DNA of 17,340 nucleotides from RGIG426 sp045598065 (lineage in GTDB: Bacteria > Bacillota > Clostridia > Oscillospirales > Acutalibacteraceae). The stretch is from NCBI GenBank assembly GCA_045598065.1, contig JAZLLJ010000097.1, forward strand, positions 1-17,340, given 5' to 3'. The notes beneath the pieces are model-generated. The model was not told the DNA's origin. It saw only the letters and a list, made by a program, of their open reading frames with translations, and did no database searches. A program made the translations under genes and the position numbers. The first letter of the stretch is position 1. Every line of letters starts with the position of its first letter. Shown here piece by piece: positions 1 through 7,600 of this stretch.

Positions 1-239
1 ACTTTGTCGCCTTTTTTCACGTGGCGAGTAAGCAGAAGATTCGCGAACTGATTAGCGCGGATGTCAAACTCTTTCCATGTGATTTCGCGGCGGTACGGTT
101 GCGCCGCATCTGCCTCGATGAGATTGAATTCACGCCACGTGTGAGCGGCATCGTGCTCTTCGGTGGGGTTGATCTCCACTAAAGCCGTCTCTTTGCCGTA
201 GAGGCGCGCGTTCTTTTCCAACAGTTCCGTAATAACCAT
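1..239 (-). CDS. AMP-dependent synthetase/acyl-CoA ligase-like enzyme, N-terminal fragment (continues past the left edge)
   Basis: The ATG at 237-239 opens a frame that stays open to the window edge, giving the first 79 residues. It begins MVITELLEKNARLYGKETAL and later contains REITWKEFDIRANQFANLLL followed by VKKGDK. This is the usual N-terminal pattern of the ANL superfamily (AMP-forming acyl-CoA synthetases): the "T[WY]xE" and "ANxxAxxLxxxGxxKGDxV" segments. These enzymes activate a carboxylic acid as an acyl-adenylate and then usually transfer it to CoA. The AMP-binding P-loop and the catalytic C-terminal lysine lie outside the window, so the substrate cannot be read. A strong ribosome binding site (AAAGGAG, about 244-250) fixes the start. 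The gene is preceded by a T-box riboswitch and a consensus promoter, so its expression should respond to an uncharged tRNA. The family call is fairly secure; substrate and pathway are unknown. Confidence 0.8.
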   Translation of the reverse strand, partial: MVITELLEKNARLYGKETALVEINPTEEHDAAHTWREFNLIEADAAQPYRREITWKEFDIRANQFANLLLTRHVKKGDK

Positions 240-270
240 AATTTTTCTCCTTTTTGCTTTCGGAAGGCAA

Positions 271-312
271 TAAAAAAACCGCCCTCCTGTTTTCTAAAAA
301 ACAGAGGACGGG
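271..312 (-). terminator. T-box regulatory terminator
   Basis: On the minus strand, CCGTCCTCTGTTTT, a short loop and AAAACAGGAGGGCGG form a stem with one bulge, followed by seven T. Its 5' arm shares CCGTCCTC with the 3' arm of the T-box antiterminator, so the two structures are mutually exclusive. It sits about 30 nt before the start codon of the synthetase gene and is the off-state of the riboswitch. Confidence 0.92.
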
Positions 313-548
313 AATTCCCGTGGTACCACCTCAATTTACCGCCGTCTTGCGACAAGCGGCCTCTTTGGGTACGGTTACAAAAACGATACCCTAACGCTTT
401 AACGGGCGTACCCGTCGCAGCCTACTTGCAAAATGCGTTCGGTGCGCTGCTCGCGGAATGTATTCAAAGCGCTTCCCCTACCGCCTTGCACCAACCGGCG
501 GCTCTCTGAAAGGAGTGACGGCGCTTCTACTTTTTTCCGGTCGTCACA
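271..548 (-). promoter_or_regulatory. T-box riboswitch, tyrosine specifier (UAC)
   Basis: On the minus strand the leader contains, in order: a Stem I region with the AGAGAG motif and a GC-rich apical hairpin (about 482-510); the specifier segment GAA-UAC-A-UUCC with UAC at 460-462; a conserved-looking GUAGGCUGCGACGGG...CCCGUUA hairpin region (about 400-425); the antiterminator with the T-box core GGUGGUACCACGGG (304-332); and a rho-independent terminator (271-312). The antiterminator bulge UGGU pairs with the ACCA end of a tRNA, which fits discriminator base A, as in tRNA-Tyr. By the standard rule (GAA-specifier-A) the specifier reads Tyr. Uncharged tRNA-Tyr should stabilise the antiterminator and allow transcription of the synthetase gene starting at 239. 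The T-box class is certain from the core sequence; the specifier is inferred by eye and was not folded. Confidence 0.92.
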
Positions 549-557
549 TTTTCATTC

Positions 558-586
558 ATTATATACCCCTCTTTCCCCCTTGTCAA
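558..586 (-). promoter_or_regulatory. Consensus sigma-A promoter of the T-box leader
   Basis: TTGACA (581-586) and TATAAT (558-563) are separated by exactly 17 bases on the minus strand, a perfect match to the vegetative consensus. Transcription should start near 550, leaving a leader of about 310 nt that carries the T-box. A perfect promoter fits control exercised mainly by attenuation. Confidence 0.95.
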
Positions 587-596
587 CCCTTTTTTA

Positions 597-632
597 CAAA
601 AAAATTCCCGCAGTTTTACAACCGCGGGAATT
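597..632 (-). terminator. Terminator of the first dockerin gene
   Basis: A 13-bp stem on the minus strand (AATTCCCGCGGTT and AACTGCGGGAATT with one G-U pair, loop GTAA, 603-632) is followed by a T tract. It lies 15 nt after the stop codon at 647 and just upstream of the T-box promoter, so the two transcription units are insulated. Confidence 0.93.
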
Positions 633-646
633 CTCATTTGATTTTG

Positions 647-2575
647 TTAACCCTGTGGGCCGAGAGCATCCTCGCCGACAAGGTTGGCAATGAATTTGCG
701 CACGAGCAGCACGTCTTTCATGTTGACTTCGCCGGAGGCATCCGCATCCGCGGTCTTCATATCGATATATTCGCTCATACCGGCAAGGAATTTGCGCATC
801 ACGAGAACGTCTTTCATATTGACCTCGCAGTCATCGTTGGCATCACCGTAGATGATGTCGATAGACGGGCCGATGGAAGGCATGGTCGTCGGAGCAACAG
901 TCGGATTGGTCTGGATCGGCAGAGTCGGATCGGTCTGAATCGGATTGGTTTGAGTCGGCTGAGTCGGGACAGTCTGGGTTGGCTGAGTCGGGATAGTCTG
1001 TGTCGGCTGAGTCGGGACAGTCTGTGTCGGCTGAGTCGGGACCGTCTGCGTTTGAGACTGAGACGAAGAACTCGTCGGATCCACATCGCCGGAATAGCGA
1101 TAGACGTTGATTTCGATTTTGGTGATATACACTTTATCGGTATAGCCGTCCGCATCGCTGAAATAGGCAAGCTGTGTAAAATCGCCGTTCAGGTCGGGCG
1201 CCAGCAGGTTGCCCTTTTTATCGGTCGCCGTACCGATCAGTTTTTGACAGGTAAGGCTGCTGCTCTCGCCGATGGTGGCGCAGAACTGAGCTTTATCATC
1301 GCCCCAGAACTCACAGTCGCCGGTAAGCAAGCCCGCCACGGCGTAACCGCTCTGGCCTTGCACGTAACCGGTGGTGAAGATTTCATAATACTCGTCATCC
1401 TCGATCGGGCCGTTGGCGGCAAGATCCGCACGGATGGCGGCATCGATCTCCGCGTTGTTGAGCGCACCGATATAGTTCTCGATGATAACGGTCGCATTCA
1501 AATCGCCTTTCCAAATCTGCGTTTTGGTCAGCGTACCCGTATGAGGTTTCGTCGGCTGTGTGGGTTTGGTCGTGTAGGTCGGACGGGACGCGGTGGTGCC
1601 GCCTTGCACGTACACGGACGTGGTGGGCAACGTACCGGAGAGGTAGTTGTAGTAAGAGCGCGCGTGGTGGATCGCCACACCGGCATCCAGCGTATAGTTT
1701 TTCGCATCGATTTGACCGTAGATATAATCGAGCATGCTGCACAGATACGCTTTGCTCTGGCTGGAAATGTCGATAGCGGAGTCCACTTTGTCGGTCTCGA
1801 TGCCGTAGGTGAAGTCGCAGTTGTACTGAACCGCGTAGTCAATGGCTTTTTTCTCGTTGGCGCGGGACATCACCTTTTCCGGTTTGGTACGGTAGGACAT
1901 GAGCGACACGGTACCTTTGCCGCCGCCGAGTTCTTTGGCAAGGATTTGATAGAAGTCTTTGGTGCCGTTGTAGGTCACGCTCTCGGAACCGGACCACGCC
2001 GGGTTCACGTCAAATTCAACGTACACGTTGTTGGCAACGAGGGTTTTCAGCGCGTTGTCAAGCAGGTTGTCACAATATTTTTGCAGAGTGGAAGTGCTGT
2101 AGTTGCCGGGCTCCACGTCGAAGTGGATACCGTATAACCAGTCGTCCGGATAGGTGTTTTTGTACGCCACCCAGCCGTTGTAGAGATCATTGATATACTT
2201 GGATGCCGTAGCGGCACTGGTCGCCATATTCGGATCGTCAATCATAACGGAAGTGCGCATACCGTGTTTTTGCGCCGCCTGGATAAAGTTGTGGAGCGTG
2301 GCGTGGTTGCCCGTGGTCCACAGTTGGGTATACGCTTCAATATAAATTTCGGTCACGCCGGTTTCTTCCAAAAGGCCAAGATAGTTGTCGCGCGTCGTGG
2401 TGTTGGTCGCATCTGCAAAATACCACCACCAGCAACCGAGACGGTGTTTGCGGCCATCATACGTTTGTGCGCCGGCATTCACGTCGCCGAAGAATGTCGG
2501 CAACATGGTCACCAAAAACACCACCGCAATGGCAACGGCAATTAAGGATCGCGAGAGTTTTTTTGCCCTAGTCAT
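647..2575 (-). CDS. Secreted dockerin protein with TIM-barrel-like (GH18-like) domain, paralogue 1
   Basis: The start is the ATG at 2573-2575, because a GAGGTG ribosome binding site lies 6 nt upstream and a classic signal peptide follows at once (MTRAKKLSRS, then a long hydrophobic run to about residue 30). The upstream in-frame ATG at 2650 would precede the promoter -10 box. The 642-residue product has: a TIM-barrel-like region at about 40-325 with GCWWW at its start, YGIHFDVEPG on a predicted strand and MSYR further on; a second module at about 348-496 opening with IWKGDLN and ending in a beta-rich YITKIEINVYRY; a Thr/Pro/Gln linker at about 498-572; and a two-repeat dockerin at about 573-638 (DANDDCEVNMKD and DADASGEVNMKD loops). 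D-V-E resembles the catalytic DxE end of GH18 enzymes, so a hydrolase is my inference; no named family is recognised. It is a clear paralogue of the next gene upstream and should be displayed on a cohesin-bearing protein. Confidence 0.88.
   Translation of the reverse strand: MTRAKKLSRSLIAVAIAVVFLVTMLPTFFGDVNAGAQTYDGRKHRLGCWWWYFADATNTTTRDNYLGLLEETGVTEIYIEAYTQLWTTGNHATLHNFIQAAQKHGMRTSVMIDDPNMATSAATASKYINDLYNGWVAYKNTYPDDWLYGIHFDVEPGNYSTSTLQKYCDNLLDNALKTLVANNVYVEFDVNPAWSGSESVTYNGTKDFYQILAKELGGGKGTVSLMSYRTKPEKVMSRANEKKAIDYAVQYNCDFTYGIETDKVDSAIDISSQSKAYLCSMLDYIYGQIDAKNYTLDAGVAIHHARSYYNYLSGTLPTTSVYVQGGTTASRPTYTTKPTQPTKPHTGTLTKTQIWKGDLNATVIIENYIGALNNAEIDAAIRADLAANGPIEDDEYYEIFTTGYVQGQSGYAVAGLLTGDCEFWGDDKAQFCATIGESSSLTCQKLIGTATDKKGNLLAPDLNGDFTQLAYFSDADGYTDKVYITKIEINVYRYSGDVDPTSSSSQSQTQTVPTQPTQTVPTQPTQTIPTQPTQTVPTQPTQTNPIQTDPTLPIQTNPTVAPTTMPSIGPSIDIIYGDANDDCEVNMKDVLVMRKFLAGMSEYIDMKTADADASGEVNMKDVLLVRKFIANLVGEDALGPQG
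954..1049 (-). repeat. Four 24-bp tandem repeats encoding the Thr/Pro linker
   Basis: Four consecutive 24-bp units (starting at 954, 978, 1002 and 1026) differ at only a few positions and encode the octapeptide VPTQPTQT (one copy IPTQPTQT). They form the flexible linker between the second module and the dockerin. The near-identity suggests recent expansion or slippage. Confidence 0.93.
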
Positions 2576-2641
2576 GATTTGCACCTCATACAAATACAAT
2601 AAAATATTCCAAAATGGACAAACTTCCACAATGGTAATGCC

Positions 2642-2670
2642 AGTATACAATATCGCACAAAAAAAGTCAA
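2642..2670 (-). promoter_or_regulatory. Promoter of dockerin paralogue 1
   Basis: TTGACT (2665-2670) and TATACT (2642-2647) are spaced by 17 bases on the minus strand. The stretch ATATTGTATACTG around the -10 box also occurs in the promoter of the second dockerin gene (4517-4545), as does a TGTG in the spacer. The start site would be near 2635, leaving a leader of about 60 nt. Confidence 0.88.
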
Positions 2671-2731
2671 TATGTTTCCCCTACTTTGTGACAATATCCA
2701 CAATTCTTCCCTATTTGTGCGCATTCTTCAC

Positions 2732-2770
2732 AAAAAAAATCCCCATTGCGGCTTTTGCCGCAATGGGGAT
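2732..2770 (-). terminator. Terminator of dockerin paralogue 2
   Basis: A perfect 14-bp stem on the minus strand (ATCCCCATTGCGGC, loop AAAA, GCCGCAATGGGGAT; 2739-2770) is followed by eight T. It is 14 nt beyond the stop codon at 2785, so the two dockerin genes are separate transcription units. Confidence 0.96.
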
Positions 2771-2784
2771 CTAATCATAAAGGA

Positions 2785-4452
2785 TTATTTTTTCGGACCA
2801 AGGCCGCTTTCGTCGATAATGTTCGCAATGTATTTGCGGACAAGCAACACGTCTTTCATGTTGACTTCGCCGGAGCCGTCAGCATCCGCCGTCTTCATAT
2901 CGATGGAAGTCGGAATACCGGCCAAATATTTGCGGATGACAAGCGCGTCTTTCATGTTCACAACGCAGTCGTCGTTGGCATCGCCGTAGAAGATGTCCAC
3001 CGACGCGGAGGGTTTGGTGGTCGGGATGGTCGGACGAGTCGTCGGCGTAGTGGCCGAACGAGTCGTCGGCGCAGTGGTCGAACGAGTCGTCGGAGTCACA
3101 GCACCGTGGAACGCATACACTTTCAGGTTGCCGATGTGGCAAATGTCGCCGGTAGCATCGGAGAACACGCAGAAGTTGACGTCAGCGCCCATCTTCGACA
3201 GTTCGTCCGCTTTTTCCCACGTGCAGTATTGCAACTCGGCGCCCTTGTCGGATTTGCCCCAAGACTCGAGATATTCAAGACCTTTGGAAGCGTTGGCATC
3301 CTGATAAAAACCAAACACGCAGTAGCCGGACGGGCCGTCCTTATACTCGCTGTTATCCGAGGTGACAACGTATTTGGAAGCGGTGCCGTAGGTGGCGATA
3401 TCGTCACGGATGGCCTGCGTCAGCGAATCCACTTTGATGATACCCACAGTGTTTTTGGTGGTGATATCCATGTTGATATCGCCCTGCCAAATGCAGTTGC
3501 CCTCAGACGGAGGCGCCGTGGTCGGGGTGGTATCCTGCAGCTGCAGGAGAGATCTGTTCTGGTGGATCGCCATACCGTAGTCGCTGAGACCTTGGGTAGA
3601 GAGATACGCCATCGCCTGATCCATCACCGCGAACATATCCGCTTTGCTCTTGCCGTAGAAAGTAACTTTCGCCGGAGTGACGTTGTCGGTCTCCACACCG
3701 AGGAACACCGGAGTACCGGCGGATTTGCACGCGGTCACAACCGGTGCCGAGAAGGTGGCAATGGTGTCCGCGCCGCTCATGGTGTTACGATAGGACATCG
3801 CAAACACGGCATCAAAGTTCTTCGCAATGATGTTGTAGATACCGGTCACGCCGTTGAGCGTGGTGGTCGTACCGCCCTGGCCGTTCCAACCGCAGTTGAC
3901 GTCCACTTCGATGTAGGTGCCGCCGGCACGGGCCGTCTGCACACGGGCGATGAACTTATCCGCATAGTTTTGGAGCACGGTGGAATTGTAGTTACCCGGC
4001 TCAATATCCATGTGGATACCGTAGATCGGCTCGTTCGGATAGGTGGCGTTGTAGGTTTTGATGTAACCGACGAGCAAATCAAAGTTCTTCGCGTTATTGT
4101 TTGCAAAATCGTCCCACTCACCGTAAAGGACGGCAACACGGCAACCATAGGATTTTGCTTTTTCCACAAAGGTGTGGAGTTTCGCGCGGTTACCGTCGGT
4201 GTTCATAAGACCGAAGCAGGAGAGATAAATCTCGTTGACACCGCAATCTTTCATGCATTGGAGATAGTTGGTCGCGTTCGGCTCATTGATGTCGGAAGAA
4301 CTCCACCACCAGCAGCCCACACGTTTGCCGCCGAAATCTTTCGCCGCTTCCGCTTTCATGTTCGGGGAAAGCGACGGCAGGAAGGCCAGCGCAATCACCA
4401 AAACAAGCGCAAATGCCAACAGCGATTTCAGGCTTTTCTTGGAGAGAGACAT
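2785..4452 (-). CDS. Secreted dockerin protein with TIM-barrel-like (GH18-like) domain, paralogue 2
   Basis: The 555-residue product starts at ATG 4450-4452, behind the same GAGGTGCAAA ribosome binding site as its paralogue. It has a signal peptide (MSLSKKSLKSLLAFALVLVI, cleavage probably after MKAEAA); a TIM-barrel-like domain at about 38-310 with RVGCWWW, YGIHMDIEPGNYNST, IEVDVN, MSYR and GVETDNV; a second module at about 317-447 beginning CIWQGDIN and ending IGNLKVYAF; a short Thr/Arg/Pro linker; and a two-repeat dockerin at about 487-548 (DANDDCVVNMKD and DADGSGEVNMKD). The same motifs in the same order occur in paralogue 1, so the pair arose by duplication, although the domain sequences have diverged widely. 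The D-I-E-P motif suggests a glycosidase-like active site. Substrate and family are not recognised. Its own promoter and terminator make it monocistronic. Confidence 0.88.
   Translation of the reverse strand: MSLSKKSLKSLLAFALVLVIALAFLPSLSPNMKAEAAKDFGGKRVGCWWWSSSDINEPNATNYLQCMKDCGVNEIYLSCFGLMNTDGNRAKLHTFVEKAKSYGCRVAVLYGEWDDFANNNAKNFDLLVGYIKTYNATYPNEPIYGIHMDIEPGNYNSTVLQNYADKFIARVQTARAGGTYIEVDVNCGWNGQGGTTTTLNGVTGIYNIIAKNFDAVFAMSYRNTMSGADTIATFSAPVVTACKSAGTPVFLGVETDNVTPAKVTFYGKSKADMFAVMDQAMAYLSTQGLSDYGMAIHQNRSLLQLQDTTPTTAPPSEGNCIWQGDINMDITTKNTVGIIKVDSLTQAIRDDIATYGTASKYVVTSDNSEYKDGPSGYCVFGFYQDANASKGLEYLESWGKSDKGAELQYCTWEKADELSKMGADVNFCVFSDATGDICHIGNLKVYAFHGAVTPTTRSTTAPTTRSATTPTTRPTIPTTKPSASVDIFYGDANDDCVVNMKDALVIRKYLAGIPTSIDMKTADADGSGEVNMKDVLLVRKYIANIIDESGLGPKK
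3031..3099 (-). repeat. Three 24-bp tandem repeats in the linker of dockerin paralogue 2
   Basis: Units beginning at 3031, 3055 and 3079 share the core CGAACGAGTCGTCGG and encode repeats of the TTRS-type linker. The third unit is incomplete. The period equals that of the paralogue (24 bp) but the sequence is unrelated, so the linkers may have expanded independently. Confidence 0.85.
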
Positions 4453-4516
4453 AGTTTTTGCACCTCATTCAAAATAATATTTTTCCTTCTGAAAAGAAAA
4501 CTTCTCAGTCACAGTC

Positions 4517-4545
4517 AGTATACAATATGCCACAGAAAATGTCAA
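4517..4545 (-). promoter_or_regulatory. Promoter of dockerin paralogue 2
   Basis: TTGACA (4540-4545), a 17-base spacer and TATACT (4517-4522) on the minus strand. It shares ATATTGTATACTG and the spacer TGTG with the promoter at 2642-2670, beyond what the hexamers require, which suggests shared control or recent common origin. Confidence 0.9.
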
Positions 4546-4584
4546 GAAAAAACGGTGAAATTGTGCAAAATTACAACCTTACCG

Positions 4585-4620
4585 AAAAAACGAGGCGTTT
4601 GCTTCAACAAACGCCTCGTT
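4585..4620 (-). terminator. Terminator after addB
   Basis: A perfect 13-bp stem on the minus strand (AACGAGGCGTTTG, loop TTGAAG, CAAACGCCTCGTT; 4589-4620) runs into T residues. It begins 7 nt after the addB stop codon and closes the long minus-strand housekeeping block. Confidence 0.96.
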
Positions 4621-4626
4621 TTCGCC

Positions 4627-7600
4627 TTATTCAAGGGGTTCTCCGCTTTCCATTTCTTCTGCCAACGCCAACAACCCCATCGTCTTTTTTCCTTTGGCGA
4701 GTTCTTCCGGGAAATAGTCCGACGAACGGGTTTCATCGCCGGTTTCAAACCCACACACGTCTCGATAATCGCAACGGACACACACCGTTTTTTCATCGGT
4801 GGGACACGCTTGCACGTGACCGGCCCACAATGCTGTTGCCATTTGCAACAAAAGCTTTTCGGAACGGCGTTTGAGCAGTTCCAGTTGTTCCGCTGTCGCC
4901 ACTTTCGAGCTGCTACCGTTAAACCCGTTTTTGCTCTTGACTGCCGGGATATATGTGCCGGCAAGGTCGCGATCCATCGCCCGCAACACCGTTTCGTCCG
5001 CTAACAGAAGACCGTCCATTTTCAGTCGTTTGTTTTGGTTGGCCTTCCGTTTGTTCACATCGCCGTCACCGTCCACCAACGGCAGCGTGGCAGGCATATA
5101 CAGAATTCCGGCAGGCGAGACGTTTTCGTAATATTCTCCCCCGTTTTCCCAAACAGCGAAGAGATACAAAAGCATCTGCAAATTCAGCCCGTTCATCACG
5201 TCCGCTAAATTGAAAGCTTTTTCGCCGGTTTTGTAGTCCACAATGCGGATATACGATACGCCCTCGTTTTCAAAAAGATCTACACGGTCGATTTTTCCGA
5301 TCACCGTGACCGTGCCACCATCCTCCGCTTCCAGCAAAAACGGCTTCAAGTCTCCGTCCTTGTTGCCGATACTCCACTCAAATTTCACGGGCGTAAATTC
5401 GCTTTGTGCCTGTTCCTCCACCAAATGCCACATCACAGCCGTAGAAATGCGTTTCAAGCGAGAAAGGAGATACAAAAACCGCGGCGTTTTTTCCGTAAGA
5501 CCGCCAAGTGTCTCCTCTGCATACGCATCCACCGTCCGGTCAACGTCTTCGCACACCTGTTCATAGGTTACGGTATCAAACCCGACATCCCGATAACGCG
5601 GCACCAAGTTTTCCAAAAGCGCGTGAATAAGCGAGCCGGATTCCAACGCGTTCAGTTCCGCTTTCTTTCGCGGTGACACGCGCAACCCGTGTTTGCAAAA
5701 ATACAAGAACGGACAGGTATAGTAGGCATCGATTTTTGTTGCGGATAACGTCATATTTTTGCCGAACAGACGAACGGCGTTTTCGGGGTTCTCAAACGTC
5801 CACGACCGGTTTTCCGCCGCCCGTTCCAGTGCATCAAGTCGCGCCTTTTGCGCAGGAATTTCGCACAACGTCTTACGTACCGCCGCCGTCAGTTTGGTGG
5901 GAGAACGGTAAGTTGAGGTATAGTAAGAAAGCGCTTCTTCCGGCGTTTCGGGCATCCAGTTTTCGTCGGTACAAAACCGCGTTTTCCGGCATTTCGGAAG
6001 CAGTCGCTCGATTTCGGTAACGAGCACCGATTTTGCCAAACTCTCCCCTGCCAAATTACTGCGAGCATACGTCACCACCACGGTTTCGGAGGCTGCGGAC
6101 AAAGCGTTATAGGCATATAAGCGTTCTTCCGTCAATTCCCGTTCGGGATCTTTGGAAAGCCGCAAGCCGCATTTTTCTTTCAGCGTTTTACGCTCCCGAT
6201 CGCTCAAATAGCCGCCGGAAGCAGGCACCGCCGGGAATTCCCCCTCGTTGGCACCGAGCAAAAACACCATCCGCGGCTCGGACAGGCGAATACGGTCGGC
6301 GGTACCGACTTGTACCGCATCCAGTCCTTGAGGAAGCACCCCCAAATCCATGGCCGAAGCGGTCATAGAAAACAAATCTGCCCACTCTTTGGCAGTCTGC
6401 AACTGGCTTGTTCCTTTGGCGAACACGTCCAGCAGTTCCATCGTCGCATCCCACACCCGTTCGGTACGGTCCGCGACGGCAATTTGACCGTTTTCATCCA
6501 AGCGACGAACGGTATACCGTGTCATTTGCGGCGCGCGAATATCCGTTAAGTAGGTAAACACCGCCTCGGCAAACGTTTTGCCGTCCACCGCACCGGAAAG
6601 GGCATTTTGCAAACGCAGCAGCGGCCGTACCGCGCGGCGGCGCAATATATTAAGGTAAAAGAGTTGTCCTTGCGTTTTTTCCGTTACCGAAGCGGACAAT
6701 CCGCCGGGATTTTCCGTAAACGGTTCTTTCCACGCAAGACCGGAAACGTTCCACTGGTAAACGTAATTTTCCAATTTTGCCACCGAACGCGGTGAAAAAC
6801 CGGACAATCCGATTTTAAGAAGGCGCAAAACGTCTTCCGTTTGAAAACGGCCCGTCGCCGCCCGTAGCGCCGCGCAAACCGTCTCGACCAGCGCATCGCC
6901 GCGGATACTTTCGCGGTTATCGAGAGAATACGGTACGCCCTCCGTCAAAAGCGCCATTTCCAGTGAGCCACGGTACTCCTCCATAGAACGCGTCACTACC
7001 GCCACGTCGCGTGCGCGACCGCCATGGCGCAAAAAGCGACGAATTTCCCTTGCCGCGGCCTTACATTCCTCGCTCTTGTCCGCGCAAGAAAGCACCGTCA
7101 CCGCCGCAGTTTCCTCCTCAAACGTTTCACTGTCCGGACGGAAAATCCCACTGCAAAGCGTACAAAGCGCCTCGTCGTTATGGCGCTTGTCCTCTATCAG
7201 ATACAGCGGCGATGCCACCGATGTGCCACTGTCTTTGGCAAGGCGAATCAGACGGTTGGCGGTTTCGGCAGGAAGCATAAACAGCCCCAGTCCCTCTTCC
7301 TGCGTCGAAAGCGTATCGGTGCTGACAGCCGCCGTCACCTCTGCCGCGCGAGAAACAAGGCAAGAGAGCAACCGTTCCTCTTGCACTGTAAATCCCATAA
7401 ATCCATCCAAAAAGAGATAGATTCCCGTACCAACCTCGTTTTGCCGCAAACAGTCATACGCCTGCGACAGCAATTCCTGCGGATCGTCAAACCCCTGAAA
7501 TGCCAAGGTTTCAAAGGCATTTTTCACAAGTCCAAAATCGGACAGTTTCTTTTTCAGCAAACTGTCCGGCGGCAGTTGCGCCGTCACCTCGGATGCCGTC

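Noticed and set aside
458..2137. Long plus-strand ORF (559 codons) opposite the first dockerin gene
   Set aside because: It overlaps the T-box, promoter and terminator of the minus strand, its product is an Arg/Leu-rich mirror of the linker repeats (SRLSRDSL), and it has no ribosome binding site. It is a shadow of codon bias.
2570..2590. Tiny upstream ORF ATG-AGG-TGC-AAA-TCA-TGA overlapping the start of dockerin paralogue 1
   Set aside because: The ATG is part of the ribosome binding site context. In the paralogue the same ATG opens a different, much longer frame, so the coupling is not conserved.
2746..5004. Plus-strand ORF of 752 codons opposite dockerin paralogue 2 and the end of addB
   Set aside because: It crosses three minus-strand regulatory elements and two genes. 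Low-complexity repeats such as RTSRRRSG reflect the opposite-strand linker.
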